The notes under the pieces are model-generated. The model searched no databases. It was not told the DNA's origin and was given only the letters and a program-made list of their open reading frames with translations. From Porpolomopsis calyptriformis (lineage: Eukaryota; Basidiomycota; Agaricomycetes; Agaricales; Hygrophoraceae), in NCBI GenBank assembly GCA_951640195.1, contig OX621175.1:62001-126000 (forward strand): DNA of 64,000 bases, written 5' to 3'. Positions 57,569-64,000 of the stretch are shown piece by piece. Within the stretch, counting starts at the first letter, position 1; the number at the start of each line of letters is the position of its first letter. The translations under genes and the position numbers were made by a program.

Positions 57569-60500
57569 ACAGTCCAGACAATAGCTCGTGCGTTGCAGAC
57601 TCCTTTTCTATGTGTACCACTACCCCTATGCAATCTATTTCCCAAATTCTTGGTGCACTTGATTCGAGCGAAGAAGCTTTAACCATACCCCTTTGGTTGG
57701 AGACCACAGACACTGGTAGACGAATTGCCGCCAGTGCATTGATAGACTCTGGCGCCTCTGGATGCTTTATAAACTGGAATTTTGTGCAGGAGCGCGATAT
57801 CCCTTTTTATCGATTGGAAGGACCAATCCCCATGTGGAACGCAGATGGGACAGACAACCGAGGAGGTCCCATCGAATATGCTGTAGACCTGTGGATGGAG
57901 ACGCCGGATTTTCCTAGGGAACGAACCCATTTGGAAGTGACAAATTTAGGAGATATGATACAGGTTATCCTCGGCTACCCGTGGCTCAAACGTAACGATC
58001 CCCTGGTTGACTGGAAGGCTGGAACACTGACTTCACGTCAGACTGTGGCCCCAACCAAGACTTCTCAGGCTGGAGTGATAGTGTTACGAGTAGGCTCTAC
58101 GTTGAATGGCGACTCCTACGCCAAGATTATCAGATTGGTCTCACTGGGAGACCATGCAAGACCCACTACTATGGAGGAAGATATGAAGAAGTATGTGCCG
58201 AAGAAATACTGGAGGCACTGGAAGGTGTTTATGAAGACCACCTTTGATGAACTTCCCCCACGACGACCAGAATTTGACCATGCGATCAATCTCAAACCTA
58301 CCTTTAGACCCAAGATTGGAAAGGTGTACAAACTCACTGAGTACGAACAGGGAAAGCTGAATGAATTCCTGGAGGAACAACTTGCAAGTGGATGAATACG
58401 ACGATCAAACTCCAAACAAGCTGCCTCATTCTTCTTTGCTGCCAAAGGTGAAGAAGTTAATGCCCAAGGACAAGATGCTGGACTATGTCCAATCCAAGAC
58501 TATCGCTATCTGAATGCTCACACAATCCCAGATGCCTATCCCTTACCTCTCATCTCTGAGATTATTCAACAGACCAAGTTATCAGAAGCGGAACTGTTCA
58601 CAGTCATGGATATCCGATGGGGCTTTAACAATATTCGTATCAAAGAAGGAGATGAATGGAAAGGAGCCTTCAACACTCGACGAGGGCTGTTCGAGCCCAC
58701 CGTTATGTTCTTTGGAATGCAAAACTCGCCTGCCTCCTTCCAACAAATGATCGACATTCTCTTCAAAGAGGTTATCGATTCCAAGCAGGTCCATATCTAT
58801 ATTGATGATATCCTGATCATGGGAAAGGACCTCACTGAACTCACCTATTGGATGGAACAAACTCTAGAGATCATGGAGAAGAATCAACTGTCCTGCAAAC
58901 CTGTCAAGTGCCAGTTCGAGAAAAAGGAAGTGATTTATCTGGGGATGATGATCTCTAAAGGCCACATTGCTATTAACCCCAAGAAGGTTGAGGCGATCAG
59001 AACCTGGCCTATCCCCCAGAAGAAACGAGATCTCCAATCCTTCCTTGGCACTGCCAACTTTTGGCGGAGGTTTATCAAGGATTACTCCCTGATTGCTCGT
59101 CCTCTTAATGAGCTCCTACGAAAGGATCAAGAATGGATTTGGACCCCTAAGCAACAACGTGCTTTTGATACCCTCAAGAATGCGCTTACCTCTGCTCCTG
59201 TTTTGAGGACCCCGAAGCCAGACCTTCCTTACCTTCTGGAGATGGATGCTTCTGGTGTTGCACTGGGTGCAGTCTTGACCCAGAAAGAGAATGACGAAGA
59301 AGATTGGCATCCCATTGGCTTCTACTCCAAGACCCTCCTCCCAGCTGAACGAAATTACCCCACCCATGACCAAGAGCTTTTGGCCATCATATCTGCCTTG
59401 AATGAATGGAGATACCTTCTACAAGGGACACGACAGCCTATTATGATCAAGACTGATAACCAGTCCCTCCAATATTTCATGACCAGTCATCAACTCTCCA
59501 GGCGCCAGGCTAGATGGTCTGAATTTTTAGCTTGCTTTTGGTTCAGAATCAGCTACCAGCCTAGAATCAAGAATAAGGCTGATGGACTCTCCAAGCGTCC
59601 AGATCATTACCTGGAGTCTTATGAGGAGGTGGAGGACAAGGTCCTTCTGCCAAAAGAACTTTTTGTCAATGCGCTTTTCATCAATGCGATTATCAGTTTA
59701 TCGTCCCCTAACTTTTTATCCAAGCTTTGTTTTCATTCCCCCCTACCTCTCGAGATTATGGCCAAAATTGAAGATCCCTCTTCCGGATACACCCACGTAG
59801 ATGGCATTGTGCGCGATGCTGGAGATCGTATAGTTGTGCCAAAGGATGTATCTTTGCGCACAGAAATTATTCGATTGACCCACGACACACCCACTGGTGG
59901 CCATCCCGGTATTGAGAAGACGAAGGAATTGCTCCTCCGTAATTACACATGGGAAGGTGCCCCACAAGATATCACCAATTACGTGAAGTCCTGCCTTGCT
60001 TGTCAACAGACCAAGGTTTATCCACAGAAACCCACTGGACTTCTCCAACCGTTACCCCCTCCTACTAAACCGTGGCAACAGATCACTGCTGATCTTATCG
60101 TGGAACTCCCTAACTCAAAAGGATTCGATGCTATTCTAGTTGTGGTGGACAGATTCACCAAACGGGCTCACTTCATCCCAACAACTGGAAACCTGTCTGC
60201 TAAAGGAACTGCTGCGCTATTTCAAGAACATGTCTGGAAGCACCATGGATGGCCAGAGAAGATCATTACCGATCGAGGAACCCAATTCTCATCGAAGTTT
60301 GCTACATCATTGGATGAACTCCTAGGAACCACTTCTGGGCTTTCTACCGCCTATCACCCCCAAACAGATGGACAAACTGAACGAACCAATCAAGAGTTAG
60401 AGCAGTACGTACAGCTCTACACTAACTTCATGCAAGACGATTGGAAAGATTGGTTAGCTCCGGCGGAGTTCACTTATAACAACTGAGAACATTCCTCCAC

Positions 60501-61146
60501 TCACCAATCCCCCTTCTGGCTTGAATATGGCCGACACCCTCACACCCCCTTATCAGTTCCAACCCAAACCTCAAATCCCAATGCCAACGAGTTTTATGTG
60601 CAGCTTACTAGAGCTAGAGAGAATGCTGAAGAGTCTCTTCAAAAGACCGCTAACTCAATGAAGCTCTATGCCGATCGAAAATGTCAAAAGGAACCCACGT
60701 TTTACGAAGGACAAAGGGTCTGGCTTGATGCCAAGAATTTGAAAACTGGCCGGCCCGCAAAGAAACTGGATGTCCGCCGGCTCGGACCTTTTATGATTCT
60801 AAAACAAGTATCACCTGTGGCTTACCGACTAAAGCTACCGCTGTCATGGAGGATTCATCCCGTGTTTCACGTTTCACTACTCAAGGCTCTAGAAGAGAAT
60901 CTCGATCTCCACCCCCCAATTGGAGAAGATGACAATCTCTGACCACCTCCGGATGTGATCGAAGGAGAGCCCGAGTATGAAGTGGAATGTATTCTCAATC
61001 ACACCCCAGGAAAACGGAACCGACAATACCTAATCAAGTGGAAAGGCTACCCGATAGAGGCAGCCACCTGGGAACCACGATGGAACCTCAAGCACGCAAA
61101 AGACGTCTTAATGAATTATGAAAAGTCTATTCAAGCAGCGATTTAA
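57565..61146 (+). pseudogene. Gypsy-3 Pol (protease-RT-RNase H-integrase-chromodomain), three to four stops
   Basis: Protease SALIDSGASGCFINWN is near 57735-57780. Reverse transcriptase has VMDIRWGFNNIRIKEGDEWK and YIDDIL (about 58798). RNase H has LLEMDASGVALGAVLTQ. Integrase has the zinc finger (THDTPTGGHPGIEKTKELLL; SCLACQQTK) and core (TADLIVELPNSKGFDAIL; AYHPQTDGQTERTNQELEQY). The chromodomain (EPEYEVECILNH; RQYLIKWKGYPIEAATWEP) keeps the three cage aromatics. TGA stops at 58393, 60484 and 60940 fall on arginine positions; for the last two, Gypsy-2 actually shows Arg at the matching place (YNNRQHS; DDNLRPPPD). Over 900 residues of RT to integrase remain open between 58396 and 60483. Confidence 0.9.
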
Positions 61147-61260
61147 CTCTCTTTTACGAATACTACCGACATCACGATCGTTGAATCTCCTTTTCTCCTT
61201 TTCAATCTCCGACAATTATAAGGACTTCCCCTTTCCAACAATCATCAAAAGAAGCATGAA

Positions 61261-61953
61261 ATGCCCCGTGAAGTTCGTTACGCCTGCAAGTCGACTGGGA
61301 GGCGTCCACCCCGAGGGAACCCCACCGCTTCTACCTCCAACCTCCCCCCCGATTCTTCTTCCTCCTCTTCCTCATCCGACAGTGTCTTGGTTACCTGATG
61401 GTTCAAGAAGCCAAAGCGACGTACCGATACTATCGACAAGCCGGGACGAAACCGTAACTATCGAGGGCTCCCCTTTGCCAAGGTCGAGCACCTATCTGGG
61501 TGTCCTGAAACCTACGTCCCATTTATTTCTGGAGCACGTCGATGTGAACTTAACTACGACCGTCACTGGTACACATTCGACAAGGACAGCGACTTTGACG
61601 ACAAGAAGAATCAACTTGAAGATTGGCTGGAGGCATACCAAGTTGGGCGCCAACTTTTGATGGTTATACCGGACCAGGACGAATCCGACGTCACCACCCC
61701 CACTATCCCCGAAGACCCCATCTCGCACCGCATCCATCGCGTCGCCGACCGACTCTATGCTGCCCGAAACGGGTACTGCTCGATGATGGATGCCAAGTAC
61801 GAAAGGATCCTTGACCTGGAGGAGAATGCTGTGATGTGTAGGGAGCTGGCTGAAACTTGGTTGCAATGTGCCCGGGAGTTGGATGGCCGTTACCACTGGT
61901 TTGACCCAGATGGACACCTGCTTCAACCCCCAGTTTATGATGGCGCGACCTAG
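61261..61953 (+). pseudogene. Gypsy-3 ORF3: relative of Gypsy-2 ORF3 with decayed H3-tail motif
   Basis: ATG 61261 opens MPREVRYACKSTGRRPPRGN (motif 61279-61314), aligned with MPAECSHQTARKSTGGRPPR of Gypsy-2. Two single transitions separate it from ARKSTGGRPPR: Cys codon TGC where CGC would give Arg, and AGG where GGG would give Gly. A Ser-rich stretch precedes TGA at 61396-61398. The frame then stays open to 61953 with WLEAYQVGRQLLMVIPDQDE and a helical RIHRVADRLYAARNGYCSMM region, ending DGHLLQPPVYDGAT. About 230 codons. The function is unknown. Its shared place, start and motif with Gypsy-2 suggest a conserved accessory gene of this lineage. Confidence 0.7.
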
Positions 61954-62232
61954 GGACCGGATGCTGTTCCCGAATGAACAGTATTCCTTACGCCTCCCTT
62001 CTGGATGTGTGGTTAGAGAAGGTGATATCTACTGGAGAGTTGAGGAAAAGCATACCTAGTGGATAGTCTTTGATCTGACATCTGTCCACTCATCCCTCCT
62101 CTTCATCGCTCACCTATCTCATCACCCCTCTACCCACCTCTACCATCCCTTTACACCTCCCCTTGACACCCTTCCTTCGCTTCGAAGGGTCTTCTCAAAA
62201 TTCGGGACGAATTTCCTTTTTGTGGAGGTGAA

Positions 62233-62591
62233 TGTCAGAGATATATTTTTTCTTTTTCCTTTGCTCGTCTATTCCCATTTACATCAGACAGTTTACACCA
62301 ATAGCCGCTTAGCCACCCAAGCTCTGCTTAGTAATACAAGGTGACCAAGCCATATCTATATTTAGTCAACCATCACTCTCCTTATCTACATGACTCATCC
62401 ATAGTCGTTACGACTCACACATAGTCAATATGACTCATACTTAGCTAGTATATAAAGCTAGCAGTAGATAGACTTAGGATAAGTCTGTTTCTTTCGTTAA
62501 CACCCCAATCAGTAGTCTTCCAACCCTTTAAAACCCTACACCCAGAGCCTGAAGTAAAACCTTGCGATCAACCCTAGACTGCCGTCTAACA
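62233..62591 (+). repeat. Gypsy-3 3' LTR
   Basis: 359 bp, TGTCAGAG...CCGTCTAACA, directly followed by target duplication CCGAG. Confidence 0.95.
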
Positions 62592-62596
62592 CCGAG

Positions 62597-62772
62597 ACAG
62601 CATATGGAGACCGCGAGGCAGTATGTGAGACGGGAAGGCGAATGGAAGACGGTGAATATTATGACAAGGCATATGCGACAGGGTGCGACACAGCGTATGG
62701 GAGGCAGTGAGAATATGCGAGACAGTGGTGGTGAATCTGAGTAACAAAAGAAGTGAGTAGAGACGGAGAGGG
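62597..62772. other. Purine-rich degenerate repeat
   Basis: Short motifs of the form GCGACAG/GAGACAGYRTATGG recur irregularly several times. It lies just past the stop of the second DUF6698-type gene. No gene seen. Confidence 0.4.
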
Positions 62773-64000
62773 TTAGTTACGCCTGGCTTTTTTGTGTTGT
62801 ACTGCCTTCCCTTTGGCAGCAGTCTTGCGAGCCCTACTGATGTTTTGATGAGATGGGGAGGGTTCTCGCGACGGGCCTGGACTGTTGCGAGCACTGCCCG
62901 TATCGCCACGGTGAGAATTATTTTCAATGTCAGAACTGAGCGGAGAGGGAGGGTCTTGGGGAGTAGGAGCGCGTTGGCATTGGCGCGGTCCCACAGGCTC
63001 CTGCGACGGTCCAGCGTGGGGAGTCGTATGGCGTTCCAGTTCTCTCGGTGGATGTTCACATTGCTGTTGATGCGCAGGATCCCTGTCTTGCCTTGCATTG
63101 GCTGCCATAGTGAGCTCTCGACGCAGGTGGCATTGCTCAAACATGTCCGAAATGTCGTTTGATTTTGGCGCCTCAGTGTGTTGATTTTCTGCCATTGTCC
63201 CTTTAAAAACTTGCCTGTTACATACAGTCAGTAGCAACTTGAGTATAAATGCGAAAGGATTACTCGTTCCACCATTCAAGGGTGTCAATAGACCACTCAT
63301 GGCCAGGGCACTGCTTGAACATCTCCACAATCGCATTGAAGAAGTCTTCCTTGTCGAACAGCTTGTCTTCCAGTTTCCAGTTGTCCTCTGAACAGAGGAA
63401 CCAGCGGGTCTGCAAAGTTCTTCAGTATTTGGGATGTACAATGTGAAAAAGAAAACTTACATGTAAAGCAGCATAAGCAATCGTGCGAGGGGTTACACAT
63501 TCCAGATCATTTAACTTCGCTTGACCTGCTTTTGTGCGTATGGGACCCTGCGAATCATTTGCGGCAGATGATGGAGAGGTGAAAATGTGCCGCCAAACCT
63601 AGACGATGACAAGTTAATGAAGAAAAAAAGATCCGAGGAAGATTCACCCGAACAAGGAGAGGCCCTCGACAGAGACCCTTGTCGATTTCTTCGGGAGTCC
63701 ATGTTTCAGGATTTTCGAAAAGAAAGACTGGTAAGTCGCGTGAAGTGACGGGCAGGGTGCCCATAGCAAGTTTTTCTAAAATTCTAAAATCGCGGTATGA
63801 GATTGAATGGATACGATATAAAAACGGCGTACCTCTCATTAGGGTTATTAAAATTTTTGAGGTATTTGATAGGGAACAGAAGGCGACCGAGAACTTGGTG
63901 ATTGAAACCTCGCGTTGCGGCTTTCAGACTCTTGAGGGGGATAGCCGGATGGATGACCTTTAAGGGAAGATCGAGAGTGATGTAAGCAAGTCCGTCATTG
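62773..64000 (-). CDS. DUF6698-type protein, copy 2, start beyond window
   Basis: Partial at its 5' end (window edge). Exons read in frame: VIHPAIPLKSLKAATRGFNH and QVLGRLLFPIKYLKNFNNPN; after an intron LAMGTLPVTSRDLPVFLFEN and EEIDKGLCRGPLLVR; VWRHIFTSPSSAANDSQGPI; LECVTPRTIAYAALHTRWFL; EEDFFNAIVEMF-like and GHEWSIDTLEWWNE. A last exon follows with QVFKGTMAENQHTEAPKSN and a basic, Pro/Ser-rich tail ending KAVQHKKARRN at 62773. The order GFNH...LLFP, LPVFLF, GLCRGPLLVR, FTSPSSA, IAYAALH, EWWNEQVF is that of DUF6698. No stop or frameshift seen, so this copy may be functional, unlike the one at 42289-44651. No transposase lies beside it inside the window. Confidence 0.7.

Larger units (their letters stand above)
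55608..62591 (+). mobile_element. Gypsy-3: chromodomain LTR retrotransposon with a third ORF
   Basis: A complete 6,984-bp element with 359-bp LTRs and a 5-bp target duplication CCAAG (55603-55607) against CCGAG (62592-62596), differing at a CpG. Order: 5' LTR, primer-binding site, gag, pol with chromodomain, third ORF, 3' LTR. Protein sequence and layout make it a relative of Gypsy-2, including the third ORF. Gag, pol and the third ORF each carry TGA stops. Confidence 0.95.

Overview
The window is nuclear DNA of a filamentous basidiomycete, most likely an Agaricomycete. The evidence is: genes split by many short (about 45-70 nt) GT-AG introns; a single-chain ATP-citrate lyase; an F-box protein of mushroom type; NACHT-ankyrin NLR-like genes; a Plavaka-type DNA transposon with a companion gene of the DUF6698 type; and chromodomain-bearing Ty3/Gypsy elements. 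No bacterial-type operon, CRISPR array, tRNA or rRNA gene was seen.

Left part, about 1-23.4 kb, is mostly ordinary genes in CpG-rich sequence. In order: the cut end of an Rtt106-type histone chaperone (-), a decayed NACHT-ankyrin copy (+), a single-pass membrane protein with a Ser/Thr/Pro-rich ectodomain (-), two tandem DUF1275/YoaK membrane proteins (-), a mitochondrial-carrier-like protein (-), a decayed kinase-like stretch (-), a fuller NACHT-ankyrin gene (+), ATP-citrate lyase (-), a UBL3-like prenylated ubiquitin-fold protein (-) and an F-box protein (-).

Middle part, about 23.8-51.8 kb, is a nest of repeats. A fold-back element about 3.8 kb long without insertions has arms near 24.57-24.76, 38.05-39.75 and 39.97-41.65 kb. 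It was split by Gypsy-1 (24764-38040, +, target duplication CTAAT). Gypsy-1 was split inside its RNase H region by Gypsy-2 (28780-35451, -, target duplication AGATC). Next come a DUF6698-type gene (-) broken by a 608-bp solo-LTR-like insertion, a divergent Plavaka transposase (+) full of stop codons, and a broken NACHT-ankyrin gene (-).

Right part, about 51.9-64 kb, has an aminoglycoside-phosphotransferase-like kinase (+), a secreted calcineurin-like phosphatase (-), Gypsy-3 (55608-62591, +, target duplication CCAAG/CCGAG) and a second DUF6698-type gene (-) cut by the window edge.

The most striking signal is in Gypsy-2 and its relative Gypsy-3. Downstream of pol, whose integrase ends in a chromodomain, each carries a third ORF. 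In Gypsy-2 this ORF begins with QTARKSTGGRPPR, which repeats residues 5-13 of histone H3 exactly, including Lys9. Gypsy-3 has the same stretch in decayed form. A retroelement that carries both a chromodomain and a histone H3K9-tail look-alike is my main candidate for an undescribed system. Two further shared signals are 11-13 nt self-complementarity between each primer-binding site and the predicted transcript start (Tf1/sushi-like self-priming), and a CpG-biased C-to-T signature that turned many CGA arginine codons into TGA stops.
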